NCBI GenBank assembly: GCA_002270565.1
Contig: NQMI01000037.1
Location: 234,306-298,305, forward strand
Length of the DNA: 64,000 nt
Direction: 5' to 3'
Source: Stenocarpella maydis
Taxonomy: Eukaryota; Ascomycota; Sordariomycetes; Diaporthales; Diaporthaceae
Made by a program: the position numbers and the translations under genes. Positions within the stretch are counted from its first letter, which is position 1, and every line of letters begins with the position of its first letter. A model generated the notes under the pieces. That model was not told the origin of the DNA and searched no databases. It worked only from the letters and a program-made list of their open reading frames with translations. This document shows, in pieces, positions 35,463 through 47,285 of the stretch.

Positions 35463-36292
35463 AGGAGGCGCGGGGGGGGAGGTGTGAGGGCGTTGTACAT
35501 TGTTGTTGCAGTGATTTATTGTTTCTCCTCCCGGATTCCTCGATATAGACACGCGCCCCTCCCGCTACACCGTCGACGACTGGACTGACGCGGATAGCAT
35601 GTCAGCTCGCCGAGCTGGGCATCTGCCGGAGTGTTGTTGTCTCGTGGTGTGGTTTTTTTTTTTTTGCCCTCCCCCTTCCCAAGCGCTAGCAACAGCCCCC
35701 CGGAAGCCCTGTTGACAGTCTGTGCCCATGAGGCAGACTACCGAGGCCGTCGTCCCGAGGGCCGAAATGCGAAATGGCATGATAGGTACCTACACTACCT
35801 ACCCGCGCCCGATATTGTACATAACTAAATTCTGCCCGAGCAGCCATCCTCACATGGCGCTCAGGTACTAGCCCGCCCCAAGCAGAAGTCAAATTGATTA
35901 ATGCGCGATCCCAGCGAGCCACACCTGGCCACTATACGGATACGCAAAAGGCCCCTACAATTAGTTGAGCGATCAATGGGAGCTAAATAGAAAAGGGCAA
36001 AATCACATCCTAGTTGGCTCACCCCCACCCCTGTCTTCGACGTGACCTCACCGAGACGCGCTCACAATTTGCCCGCCTGGAAGAGGGACAAAAAAAAGCA
36101 ACAATCATCCGGATATAGTGTACAGGTATGTACTATGTATCAATGGTTATATTCGCAGCCGCCACTGTCACTCACATAGTTAAAGGTCCTCCCGGGCCCA
36201 TCTCCCCAAGGCGTCGGTGCCCAACAGCAATGAGACATGAGGCGACCACTGTGCGTGGAAAACGAAACCTACCCCCCCTGGTTGGATATTAC

Positions 36293-36450
36293 TTAGGGCC
36301 AGAAGGGCAACGGAGCCCAGTGTGGTGTCGAGGGCCGAAAGATACATTTTTTACCAAGGCGCTAAAAAAGCTTGGCTTGAAAGTACCTTAGGGAAGGGTT
36401 ACGGAGAGGGAAGGGGAGGGAGGGCAGGAAGGGGAGGAAGAGGCAGAGAG
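36293..36450 (+). repeat. Dispersed repeat, copy 2
   Basis: Reverse complement of 9285-9450. Shared blocks are TTAGGGCCAGAAGGGCAACG, AAGATACATTTTTTACC, AAGCTTGGCTTGAAAGTACC and the purine-rich GGAAGGGGAGGAAGAGGCAG. It runs directly into an AT-rich block. Family not recognised. Confidence 0.6.
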
Positions 36451-36459
36451 GCCACACTA

Positions 36460-36790
36460 AGCTCCCCAAACCAGCTAATTAAACCTAATAAAGAAATTAT
36501 AGTATAAAGGGAAAAAAAGGAGAAATTATTATTTCTAAATTTAAAGCTATTATAATATTTCAAATATTTTATATAACTTTAAATATAAAGTTTTGTTTTT
36601 ATTTTAATTAAAATTATATTACTTTAGTACATAATTATATAATCTTTAAAAATAAAATTTCTATAATTAATATATTATAATATAAAATTAAATTCCACTT
36701 TTAAAATAATATATTTATTATTTTAATGGGTCACAGTAATTAAATAAAATATTATATTAATTTAAAATTATAATTTTGAAAACTTTAATG
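36460..36790. other. AT-rich block
   Basis: About 330 bp of more than 85% A+T in otherwise balanced DNA, with no coding frame. It adjoins the dispersed repeat on its left and probably is the RIP-decayed part of the same element. Confidence 0.6.
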
Positions 36791-37654
36791 AAAAGTACAT
36801 AGTACATATTTCATATGTAAAAATATCAGTAGGTTTCGTTTTCCACACACAGCAGCACACTGACGATGCCCACACCGATGCTACCCTGCACGTTAGGGGT
36901 GGATAGGGGGAGAGGGTGGAAAAGGGCGCGCACATACGACCCCAAGGTATCATCAGCCCGCCCCTCCTCAGATTACACCATGTCACAGGATACAAAGATC
37001 TTGGGTCTAGGCCGGAGGCACCGGCAAAACCTTAAATGACGACAAGGCTTTTATTTTATTTTATTCTTCCCTGCCACGGCGTGCGGGAGTCGTATAGTGT
37101 AGAAAGGGGGCCGGCCTAGCTGGGGATGATAATAATTGCTAAGTTGGATAGAAGGGGGGGGGAGGGGGGAGAGAGAGTAAAAGAACTTAACCGAACAGCC
37201 CAGCCACCGGGCCTCCGGTTTGGTTCGGTCGGTAAATCCCCTTCGTCCCCGGGCCGCGGCCAAGTCGGAAGGGTACGCACGTATCGTGTAGCACGGCGTA
37301 CGTAGCTACCGCCAAAGCGGATGTATGAGTGAGTTATCGGTGTTTATCCCCCCCCCCCCAAAAAAAAAGGAATTTTCCCCTAGGAGGGTAAATCATTAGG
37401 AAAGGATTGGTAAAGCCCATAAGAAGCGATAATAAGCCGACGTGCATGCCCGGTCCAGGAACACTGCTCGAGAGCTCGCTTAGGATACATGAAGCAGTCA
37501 CTAGTCTCACCACCAGAGTACGCACGCCTGATCACCCCCCCCCCTTCGCCCATCCACTTCCCGCTTGGCGTGACTGCCGCCTCACGGTCACATTGCCCTA
37601 CGTGATGGAGCAGCGTGGTAAATCAACCCTGGAACCTCCTCCCTCCCACTCGCG

Positions 37655-37686
37655 CACACGCACACGCACACGCACACGCACACGCA
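37655..37686. repeat. (CACACG)n microsatellite
   Basis: About five hexamer units. Confidence 0.9.
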
Positions 37687-38649
37687 CTCGCTCACTCGCC
37701 CACTGCCGCGCCAGGGTATCAACCCGGTTCTGGCGCCAGCCAGCCAGTCTGGGCCAGGGCTTCGTTAGCCCCAACGGCGGGGGGTCGCGCGCGCTCTGCG
37801 CGATGTGACGGCAGCTGGCAATTTGTTGGGAGCGGGATTCGCAGTCAAGGAAGCCTCCGCACACAGGGTGTATCTTCCGACGACTGGCCCCATCGTCTTC
37901 GTCGCCCTTCTCTGGGAAATTCCGTGGACGGACACCAGGTAGGGGATTTGTAAGCCCGAACCAGGGGAAGACAAGGCTTTATTCTGCCCGGACCAGGGTA
38001 GGTGAGAGCTGGCAGGGCATTTGTCACTGGCCACGTCAACACTATGTTCTCAGTACATCGGTATGAATTGTAATAGAGAAGTGGATCTTGAATTGTCGCT
38101 CGCTTTGAAGTGATAATGGTATCGTCGCTCTATGAAATGCTAGGCATGAAAGGAAAGTATATATGCGTCTTGACGAGATCTCACGGGGCCGGCTCTTCTC
38201 CGCCCGTACCACCGTAACCACCAGTTGAGAAGGACCCCCTGCTGCAAGTGTCCAACGCAGGCAGGCGGCCTCTGCAAGGAGAGATGCGGGAAAGGCAAAA
38301 CAGTAAGTAATAAGGTGTTGGTGAGGGCGTAAATGCTGTTGTCGCTATCGTCCTCCCCCCTCAGCTCTTCACTTTCGTTACTCCCAGCGAGGATAATCTC
38401 CCTTCTGCCCTTCACCGTGGGCGCACAAGACCTGTGAATTGGCGTACCTGCGTCGGAAGTGACAGGTCGGAGGTGGTAGTGCTATCCAAGGCGCAGGTCC
38501 ATTCCATGAACCGATGCGTACGAGTACGCCGGCTCTTATGGGGGAGCTTTCAGACACAGTTGCGTTGCAGACGCATCATTGGATCCCACGTCTCAACGTA
38601 CGCTCCAAGTGCGCTTGACACCCCGGCAAGGCGAAGGGCCCCACCACCG

Positions 38650-41125
38650 TCAGCTGTCAAGGCCGAAGAGCCCCTTGGCGACGCCCCAGGCCCACTCAGC
38701 CTCGGAGTCCACCGCCCTCAGATCATCGATCCATTCCAAGCCAAGCCTGACCGTCTCGCGTGCGTCGGCCTCGAAGCTCGTGCCGCAGATGCCGCTAGCC
38801 CTGATACGCGCGAGGATTGGGACTTTCTCGCTTAGGTGCAGGATGACGAGGGCGCCGAGGATGTTCTGCGTCCAGAAGAAGAGGCATGGGATGAGTAGCT
38901 TCCGGGTGCAGGCGGGCGACATAGTGATCGGCCACATAAGGCACGTGTTGAGGCAGTTCGCAACTCCTTCTGCATCCTCATTGCTCATCTGATCCGGATG
39001 ATGGAGCGCCTTGTACAGAAACGGCCTGTAGAGTAAGAGCCTCGTGGTATAATACCGCGTGCGCAGAAGCGCAACTTGGATGTCCATGGCGTAGGGGTAG
39101 GCGACGGGGTGGCTGTTGAGGTCGGGGTTGAAGTTGACAGACGTCACAGATGGGACAGCCGGTGTCGCAGTGGGTAGAGTTGGCGACGGCGCTGTCACGG
39201 GGGACGTCACCGAGTAAACAGGGGTACCGTACGCGTCATTTCCAGGTGGGAGAAAGACCCCTTGGTCGCGTTCCACCCAGCGTAGGTGCAATGGCAGCAA
39301 CTCACGCCACTGATCGAGTTGCATTACAAGTGGCTTAATGGCACCTGGGATTGCGGGCGCGGGCGCGGGCGACGACGACGAGAAGACAGAGGACCCTGGC
39401 GAGCTCGATACTATGAAAGGTTAGTTCATCAAAGGACGCTAAGGTGCGGTCTTCCTGAGATGAGGACCGCAGAAGGGATAATGATTCCCGTCCTTACCGC
39501 TGCTAAGCACGTTGTTAAAGTCCGCCGAGAGCCGGCGCAAGACGATCTGCGAGGCAAAGTGCTCTTGAAAGTGGCTTGTATGGTCCTCTTGCGATACGGG
39601 GCCTCCAAAGTCTGGCACTCGGACAAAGGTCTCGTACTTTTCTAACCCACTCAACGGCATTCCTAGTTCGAGATTAAAGCAGCTACCAGGTGTCAGCTCA
39701 TTGAGCAAAGCAAAACGGGTGAGGAAGCACTGACGTCTCCATGATCGAGCAGTGCCAAAACGCTCTCCTGATAATGTCCCCGCGTGTCGAGCTGAGTTCC
39801 CCGGGATTGCTGTTCTTTCCGTAAGCAATCACAGCTGCTATCTCACTGCCAACCTCAGGGAACGACATACCTCGAGATCAAAGCCTGACAGGCTGAAGAA
39901 GCCGAATTTGTCATGCGCCAAAAGTCCTGTCCATCATCAATATACCACTTCATGGACACCAAAGAAAAGTAGGCCACTCACCATGTGGCGGGAGCACGTC
40001 TCATAGTAGATCCTAGTCAACGTTAGAGGTATGCCAACCCACTGCAGGGCGATTGGAGGGACGTTACCCTGCAAGAGCTAATACTTGGACATTCTCCAAG
40101 CTACACTCGGTCAGGCTGAATCCCATGCGTCTCCGTGCCTCGTTAAAGAACGCCAGACCAGGATGTTGTTCTGCAGTGCGTCCTTTTGTGGCCCCGGGGT
40201 GAGAGTAGGCGTCAATTGCAACCTCCCCCAAGGCAAAGATGAGATATGTCAGCGTGGACTGGATACTGTCATCAAAAACGAGGCCATTTGTCAACATCGC
40301 CGGGAGAGTTGAGGAGACGAAAGCCTGGCGGTCAACAATGGGATGCAGAAGGTTGAAAGTATCAAAAAAAGCTTTGGTGAGGACCTGGACAGACTCCCAG
40401 GTCAAGCTGTTCAATACTTCAGTAGGGGGCGGAGTGCCAGCAGCGGACGAGGACTCTAGATTTGACGCAGCTCGACTGCGTCTCGGCCCGCTTGTGACCA
40501 GTGGCAACGACGGAGTAGCTCGTGGCTGGATGGGAATGCCGTCCTGCTCGATCAGAGAACCTGGGTCATGGCTGGGCGCGTTGGAGAGGACAACCTTGAG
40601 CAACTCCTGAACAATAGGCCAGCCGAGCATTGCGCGCACTGAAGGGGCGTAACTGTAGGACGTCGCATTCCCAGACGAAAGCACCACGTCTGAGGGCGGT
40701 GCAGGTGCAAGGGCGTTGCTGCTGCTGACGCTTGCGACGCTCCCACGGACGCTTCCCATGGGTGCTGGCGTGTGCACAAACGCATCGCCAGAAATCGAGG
40801 GTTGAAAGTTGGCTGCCAGGCCTTGGGCAGTCAAGCTGTCTATCTTGCCCTCGATGGACTTGATGCGCTCCAGAATCTCAACGAGAGTTTTGTCCTTTTT
40901 CGTCGGCTGGGGTTCTCGATAGCGACAGTCCAACTTGAACTTGACGCATGTGCCACACTTGGGCCTCTGCTCGTCACATTTCTGCTTCCTCGACCGACAG
41001 GTATCGCAGGCTTGTGCGGCGATGGCTCCTCGTTGGGTTCGTGACAATGTGGCCGTGCCACTGGTCCCCATGGCCTGTGGGCTTGAAGCTCGTGAGCCAG
41101 CCGCGGCTTGAGACTCTCCTGCCAT
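38650..41125 (-). CDS. Zn2Cys6 fungal transcription factor
   Basis: Nuclear regulator of 721 residues from six exons: 41125-40068, 40012-39982, 39926-39871, 39809-39735, 39682-39498 and 39410-38650. All junctions are GT-AG and in phase. The DNA-binding domain has Cys40, 43, 50, 57, 60 and 67 in the standard C-x2-C-x6-C-x6-C-x2-C-x6-C order (ACDTCRSRKQKC). A short coiled coil (LVEILERIKSIEGKIDSL) follows at about 82-100 and probably mediates dimerisation. The rest is the fungal-specific middle homology region, with FFDTFNLLHPIVDRQAF and DIIRRAFWHCSIMET. Target genes are unknown. It is transcribed away from the Rpt4 gene, with 2.2 kb between the two starts. Intact by all signs. Confidence 0.9.
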
Positions 41126-43316
41126 CCTTAGATTGTCTCCAACTCACCGGACCGGCCACCGGGTGTCTTGAGTTGTCAGCTGCTTGAGATTCGTGAGATA
41201 TGTGAGGGCCTGTTCGAGCGCGAGTGAGACATCCGCGCTGGTGCCGGCGCTGATCTAGTATTGCGACAGGTCCGACTGGAGGCGAGATGACAAGGCTCGA
41301 TTCACGGCTCGACCTTGCCGCTGGACAATAAGGTCGTGGCCAGGCAGGAAAAGGATGCGGCCTGCTGCAGGCCGGGATTGCGTTGTCTGGACGGGAATCG
41401 TAGCCCATGCGTCGAGTTGAGAGCGTGCTGAGTTGAGGAAGCGAGTGATGGCGAAAGTGAACCTTTGTGGCGTAGCGAGAGTCGATTCGGATCAACGACT
41501 GATGATGCACGACACAAGAGTCAATTGTCCAGTCAGGAGAGAAGCAGCAGAGGCAGGAAGAGGTCACCAAAATGCAGGGATCGAAGGAAATTCCGTATTT
41601 GGAGCCAACACAGGCATGCATGTAGGGTGCAGGACGGCGGGCGAGGTGATTCCTGAATTCCCTGCTTTCTGTGTGGACCTACGTCATAAGGCTGCTTGCT
41701 GCACGCGGGTCGGGGTATTCTTGCGCATTGGCCGAGGAAGAGTCGTGAAAAGACAAGATAGGGATAGGGGGTTGACGCCAAAACGATGACGAGTCCAGGG
41801 CAGCTCCTGGAGCTACCGCAGCAGCCAGCGCCTCGTGGCATTCGAGCATATCAGCCCAATGGGGACATGGCCCAACACGGTCGGATGCACGGCCCTGGAA
41901 GGCAAAGGCTGTCGGGAGTCCAGGGTGGCAGAGACACACACCACAGACCAAATAGAGAGGCGGGCGAACCCGTGAGCACTTCGAGAGTTGGTGGAGCGTG
42001 ATGCTCAGTGGCTAGGCGGGACAGAGCAGCCAAGGAACCGCAGGCGCGCAGCACCAGGTGCCGTTGTATGCGTTTAAGCTTCCCGCTCAGGTGCGGAACA
42101 GGACCACGAGGACGACGACATTCGAGGGATGAAGTCGGACACGGCGAAATCAACGGGTGAGCCTCAACTGCCAGCCCATTCCTGTTTTCGCAGTTGATCG
42201 ACAGCAGCACAGCGCATACCCAACGGACGCCTTGCAGAGAGTCTGGGTCTTGGCTTGGATTTAAGCTCAAGTGACATGTCGACGGGCAATTCCGCGTACC
42301 AGAAATGATGGACCTCACTCAGCCTGAGGCCCTGGAGCGGGCGGCTGACCGACCTGGCTTTGTCGGAGCCGAATCAGACGCAGACGCCTCTGCTCTGGTT
42401 CCACCGATGGCAGTAGCAGTCCCAGTAGCGCTCCGAGTCGTGCATCTCGAGTTTCCTTGGTCCATCAGGGCTCTGCCTCGGCCCTGTCGACGTTGGCCTG
42501 TTCCAGATTGCCCAGGCTCTGGGCTCTAGGTTCGGCCACGGTGGGCTAGAAGCGAGGCAGCTTGACGTAGAATCCCGGTGACGGAGTCCAGGTCCGGATT
42601 CCAGGGGTCAGAGGGTCCAGGCCTTGACCCAGCAGGTGGTGAGAGAGGGTGGGACTCGTGGTGGAAATACGGAAGGCTGGTGGTCAGCCCAGCTTGCGTC
42701 GACGTTGTAGGCCGAGGCATTGGCGCGATCTGGAGAACTGGGTTGCTTGATATAGGAAGTTTTCCTGCCGAGTTAGAAAGAAAATTGAGAATTAATGCAG
42801 CAAAAGGCTTCTGGAACACGAGGTGGGCTTTATACCATCATTATGTCGTCGGCGTCGGACAAGAGATGAGGCAGGAGAAGGCGGACATCGCGGAGTCGGA
42901 ACCATCCCCGCCATGCAGTACGACCATTTCAGCCAGTGCCACGACTTGTAAAGGGAGGAGAGACGGTGCCATCATGACTAAGCAATACCGTGCTTACTAA
43001 CCCGTGCCCGGCTCAACCGCCAATCGGCTGTATCCGAGCGTCTATCGAGGTACCCGTACCCTCACCCTGACGCAAGGCAACAGGAGCTTGGGTAAGCTCC
43101 GTCGCTAACGCAGCAACGCGCCTGCACGCACTCCAACTAACTGTCTTGTGTGTCTTGACGATTCCATCAACACCAACACATCCACGACCGCCATCTCACC
43201 CCCTCCGCCTTCCGATATCAAACCTGTGCCTCTTCGACCACGGCGCCAACGACAATTCCGTTGCGGACGCCAGCCAAGAACCCTTTCCTAGACCTCGTCG
43301 AAACGCCCTGCCCAAC
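41126..43316. other. Divergent intergenic region
   Basis: 2.2 kb separating the divergent starts of the transcription factor and Rpt4. Short frames occur on both strands without recognisable domains. It should carry both promoters and long 5' untranslated regions, pyrimidine-rich just before Rpt4 (43180-43210). Confidence 0.6.
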
Positions 43317-44708
43317 ATGTCTGATCCGGAGAGGGCCGACGCCATCAGCAAATACACCGACTCGCTGCTCGAGTCGAGGAACTGGGAGGTCAAGCTCAAG
43401 AATCTACGCCTGGAGATCAAGGATCTGGAGAAGGAGTTCAACAACACAGAGGAGAACATCAAGGCATTACAAAGTGTCGGCCAGATCATCGGCGAGGTCC
43501 TGAAGCAGCTCGACGATGAGAGATGTACGCCCGACCGCGCCCCGCTCCTGTCGAGCTCCCCCATGTGTGATCAAGCAGCCACTGACCTTCCCCCGTCCCA
43601 ATCTAGTCATCGTCAAGGCCTCCTCCGGCCCTCGATACGTCGTCGGTTGCCGCTCAAAGGTCGACAAGGCAAAGATGAAGCAAGGAACGCGTGTCGCCCT
43701 CGACATGACCACCCTTACAATCATGCGCATGCTCCCTCGAGAAGTCGACCCCCTCGTTTACAACATGTCTCTCGAGGACCCTGGCCAGGTCAGCTTTGCC
43801 GGCATCGGCGGCCTGAACGACCAGATCAGAGAGCTGCGCGAGGTTATCGAGCTGCCGCTCAAGAACCCAGAACTCTTCCTGCGTGTCGGCATCAAGCCAC
43901 CGAAGGGCGTGCTGCTGTACGGACCACCAGGGACGGGAAAGACCTTGCTTGCAAGGGCTGTGGCGAGCAGCCTCGAGACAAATTTCCTGAAAGGTGCGCT
44001 CCTCCGTCCGACCTTGGATTCCCTAGCTGCAAACTAACTGGTTTCCGTGTCTGATCTACAGTTGTCTCCTCCGCCATCGTCGACAAGTACATTGGTGAAT
44101 CCGCCCGCCTGATCCGCGAAATGTTCGGCTACGCCAAGGAACACGAACCCTGCATCATCTTCATGGACGAGATCGACGCCATCGGAGGGCGTCGTTTCTC
44201 CGAGGGCACATCGGCAGACCGAGAGATCCAGAGGACGCTCATGGAGCTGCTGAACCAGCTCGACGGTTTCGACTACCTGGGCAAGACAAAGATCATCATG
44301 GCCACCAACCGACCCGACACGCTCGACCCCGCCCTGCTTCGTGCCGGACGTCTGGACCGGAAGATCGAGATCCCTTTGCCCAATGAGGCTGGCAGGCTTG
44401 AGGTCTTGAAGATCCATGCCAGCAGTGTCGTCACCGAGGGGGATATCGACTTTGAGAGCGTGGTCAAGATGAGCGACGGGTTGAACGGTGCTGATCTGCG
44501 AAACGTGGTCACGGAGGCGTAAGTGCTGAATTCTACGGGTGCCTGCCATTCTTGTCGCTGTGAAGCGAAGGACTGACACTATTTTAGGGGTCTGTTTGCG
44601 ATCAAGGACTACCGAGACGCTGTGAACCAGGACGACTTCAACAAGGCCGTCCGCAAGGTCGCCGAGTCCAAGAAGCTGGAGGGCAAGCTTGAGTATACCA
44701 AGCTGTAA
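43317..44708 (+). CDS. RPT4: 26S proteasome regulatory subunit Rpt4 (AAA ATPase)
   Basis: One of the six ATPases of the proteasome base ring, which unfold ubiquitinated substrates and feed them to the 20S core. Exons 43317-43524, 43607-43993, 44062-44518 and 44588-44708 join in phase (introns 82, 68 and 69 bp) into 390 residues, the normal Rpt4 size. It has an N-terminal coiled coil (about 10-65), an OB-fold region, Walker A GPPGTGKT at 175-182, Walker B CIIFMDE near 229-235 and the second-region arginines in [15 protein letters not shown]. The C-terminus LEYTKL lacks a HbYX motif, as expected for Rpt4. The ATG chosen is the first in frame. This is a conserved single-copy gene and a good anchor for species assignment. 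Confidence 0.95.
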
Positions 44709-45354
44709 TGCTTCACCAATTTTTTTTTTTTAAAAAAAAAAAAAGGCATTGAATCTTGGGATCTGGCGATATAGGGGAGGTATTGTGGCGATTCACTTGA
44801 GGTTGAGGGATGCGGTGGCGGTGAAATGTGGTAGTTCGAGTGGCGGATAGCGGACGGCGGGTTGACACTGGTACACACCCCGACTTTGATCACTCGGAAA
44901 GCCCCAACCACGAGGTGCCGGATAAAGGAGCTGGGGGTGTATATTACGAACACCATAGACCAAAATCGAAAGGGTGATGGGACTCAGGCCGCGGTCTTGG
45001 TTGTCTTACATCACATCCGCTCCTCTCATGACTGAATACGGACCGTACGGGACCTAGTCTGGTGCAGGATTGAGAGAGATGACGGACAGGAATGAGAAAA
45101 GATCTGCAGTGCATGGATCCCATACTGTGTATTAGACTCTTAGAGCGGCAATGGTGGCAAGTGGGTGGCCGAAGCGAGCTAGAGGAGGCAATATACTCCC
45201 TCTGATGACCACATGCAAAGAAGCCCACGAGTTGAGGACTGCACTAACAAGCAATGCCATCGCCGTAACTTCAGCGACCGATCACGGACGAGGTAGCCCC
45301 TTTCTCGACCTCGTCATCCTTGCCGGCCCAAACATTGAAGAGTGTCAGGAGCAC
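44709..45354. other. 3' region after Rpt4
   Basis: A T11-A12 homopolymer pair lies 10 bp after the stop codon (44719-44743). No gene recognised. Confidence 0.5.
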
Positions 45355-45462
45355 CTCCAGTTAGTGTAGTGATTAGCACGTGGGGTTGACACACATGGAT
45401 GCCTACTGCTCGGAAGTGTGCCTTTGGGGACGTGAGACCTGGGTTCGATTCCTGGGCTGGAA
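45355..45462 (+). tRNA. tRNA-like sequence with expanded anticodon arm
   Basis: Acceptor arms CTCCAGT (45355) and GCTGGAA (45456-45462) pair apart from the end. The D-arm/A-box GTGTAGTGATTAGCAC and a perfect T-arm CTGGG-TTCGATT-CCTGG with a B-box are present, and a T10 run at 45469-45478 would stop RNA polymerase III. The anticodon region is about 30 nt too long: a CACGT/ACGTG stem holds a further ACACAC/GTGTG hairpin, so no anticodon can be assigned. It is more likely a tRNA-derived SINE head or pseudogene than a working tRNA. Confidence 0.5.
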
Positions 45463-45468
45463 ATTTCC

Positions 45469-45478
45469 TTTTTTTTTT
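45469..45478 (+). terminator. Pol III terminator (T10)
   Basis: Ten Ts starting six bases after the tRNA-like 3' end, a strong RNA polymerase III stop. Confidence 0.5.
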
Positions 45479-45490
45479 ACCCTTTCCCTG

Positions 45491-45612
45491 CAGTGGTTAG
45501 CACATACAGCACACACAACAAACACGGCATGCCGACGTAGGCATCACCATCGACAGTGTGCAGAGATGTTGTGTCTTTGAAGACCCGAGGCCGAGGTTTG
45601 ATTCCCAGCCGC
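45491..45612 (+). other. Second tRNA-like unit, more degenerate
   Basis: Begins CAGTGGTTAGCACATAC (A-box-like) and ends GAGGTTTGATTCCCAGCC (B-box-like), with an expanded middle containing GTGTGCAGAGATGTTGTGTC. Layout parallels the preceding unit about 120 bp upstream. No clear acceptor pairing. Probably a tandem tRNA-derived repeat. Confidence 0.4.
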
Positions 45613-46504
45613 GCCCCGAAACTTCCTGGAACTGATTTATTCATGCTTGATTCTTGATGTTTCTGATGAAAGGGTTCGAGAAGAATTTAAGGGAGAAAGC
45701 ACTATCATGCAGCTAGTTCAATCCGTTAACCAGTAACACCTTGCGATAATGTGCTACCGCTGGTGCGTGGTGGGCGATCTAGAGTAAGGATTTTAAAGGA
45801 CTGAAATGGCGAGCTTTCTTCCATTGAAGCGATGTGAGAGCCCTGGACGCTGGATCTGCATTTGGACTTCCAGAAGCTACCAGATGGGAAACCTCGCGAG
45901 CCATCAACCTGTAGTCAGCCGGTGGCTGGCATTTTGGGATTCTGGTATAGTGTGCCTGACGCCACAAGAGTTGCAGGATATGAGGATCCAAGGCCCTCGG
46001 AACCCTCTTTACTTTCATTGCTTTTCAACTTAAGAGATGGGTGGCCCATACACCGAAGGGGCTACTTCTGGAGTTACCCAGCCATTCTATTCTAATCTTA
46101 CATCTCGTTAAATCTGGCGGTTATTAAAATTGCTAAGTACTTCAGCCATTTCTGAAGAAAGTATGGCAACATTGACTCGAGTAGTTAATCTTGTGGTGGG
46201 GTGCACAGCAAACAGAAAAGCCGCAAGGCAAGTTTCGTCATGAAGAGTCACTGTGTTAGCAGGTTACTTGAGGCGGGTGACGCGTACTTTTCTCCACGGT
46301 AGTTCAGCTAATATAATCTTGCTAATAATGTCCAGAGTGTTATAGAAACCCCCAAGGTACTTCTTACAACCGGTTTCCTTTTCCCCTGAGGTGGTAATTT
46401 AGCTGCCTGCCAGCTAGTACCAGCTGGAGTTCCTTCCTCCTTCCACACCTACTAGCGCCTAGGTCTCTTATCAATCAGCTCTGCAAGCCCATTTGGTAAG
46501 AATA
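45613..46504. other. Gene-free stretch before the Helentron
   Basis: No gene recognised; moderately AT-rich, without the stop-ridden coding pattern of the flanking transposons. Confidence 0.45.
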
Positions 46505-46919
46505 AAAAATAGACCTTGGGGCCGCTGGCTCAATTGTCAGCCCTAGTATCTATATTCTATTGTCAGCCTGAAGCAATCGTCAACTCGCCAATCGTCAACT
46601 CGCATACCCAACGGCCTAGGGATTAGCGGAGCGGGATGTGGATCGAGCTTGCGAGATATGCTGGCCCACTCCGCTTGCAAGATACGCTGGCCCACTCTGC
46701 TTGCAGCAATATAGCATTCTGCTTATCCCCATGCCTTCTACCTTATAAACGCCGGATCACATAACCTAGGAACAACACTAAGTAATATAGCCGGCAGAAG
46801 GCGAGATAATGAATGCTAATAATATTAGGTCTCTAAGCGCCTGTAACCCAAAGGTTGCGGGTGCAAGTAATGCACAAAGCAAAAAACTGATCCCCTAGCC
46901 GGCTTCTTTTTTAAGCCGG

Positions 46920-47285
46920 AGGGATCCGGTAAGGACTTTTTCCTTAATAAGGGCGGGCTTCCTTAACGCGGGCTTCCTCAATAAGGGCTTCCTTAACAAG
47001 GGCTGGCTTCCTCAATGAGGGCTGGCTTCCTCAACAAGGGCTGGCTTCCTCAACGAGGGCTGGCTTCCTTAATGAGGGCGGGCTTCCTTAACGAGGGCTT
47101 CCTTAATAAGGGCTAGCTTCCTTAACGAGGGCGGGCTTTCTTAACGCGGGCTTTCTCAATAAGGGCTTCCTTAACGAGGGCGGGCTTCCTTAATAAGGGC
47201 GGGCTTCCTTCACGAGGGCTGGCTTCCTCAACAAAGGCTAGCTTCCTTAATGAGGGCAGGCTTCTTTAACGCTAGCTTTACTATA
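46920..47285. repeat. Minisatellite, about 20-bp unit
   Basis: About 17 degenerate copies of GGGCTTCCTTAACGAGGGC, with TTAA/TCAA and G/T variants and some shorter units, inside the 3' part of the Helentron. Confidence 0.9.

Larger units (their letters stand above)
35014..38649. other. Gene-free stretch between the MITE and the transcription factor
   Basis: Contains a GT microsatellite, a dispersed repeat copy, an AT-rich block and a CACACG microsatellite, listed separately. No gene is recognised on either strand. The end should include the 3' UTR of the transcription factor. Confidence 0.5.

Noticed and set aside
46920..47285. CRISPR-like array
   Set aside because: Units are contiguous without unique spacers and the genome is eukaryotic; it is a minisatellite.
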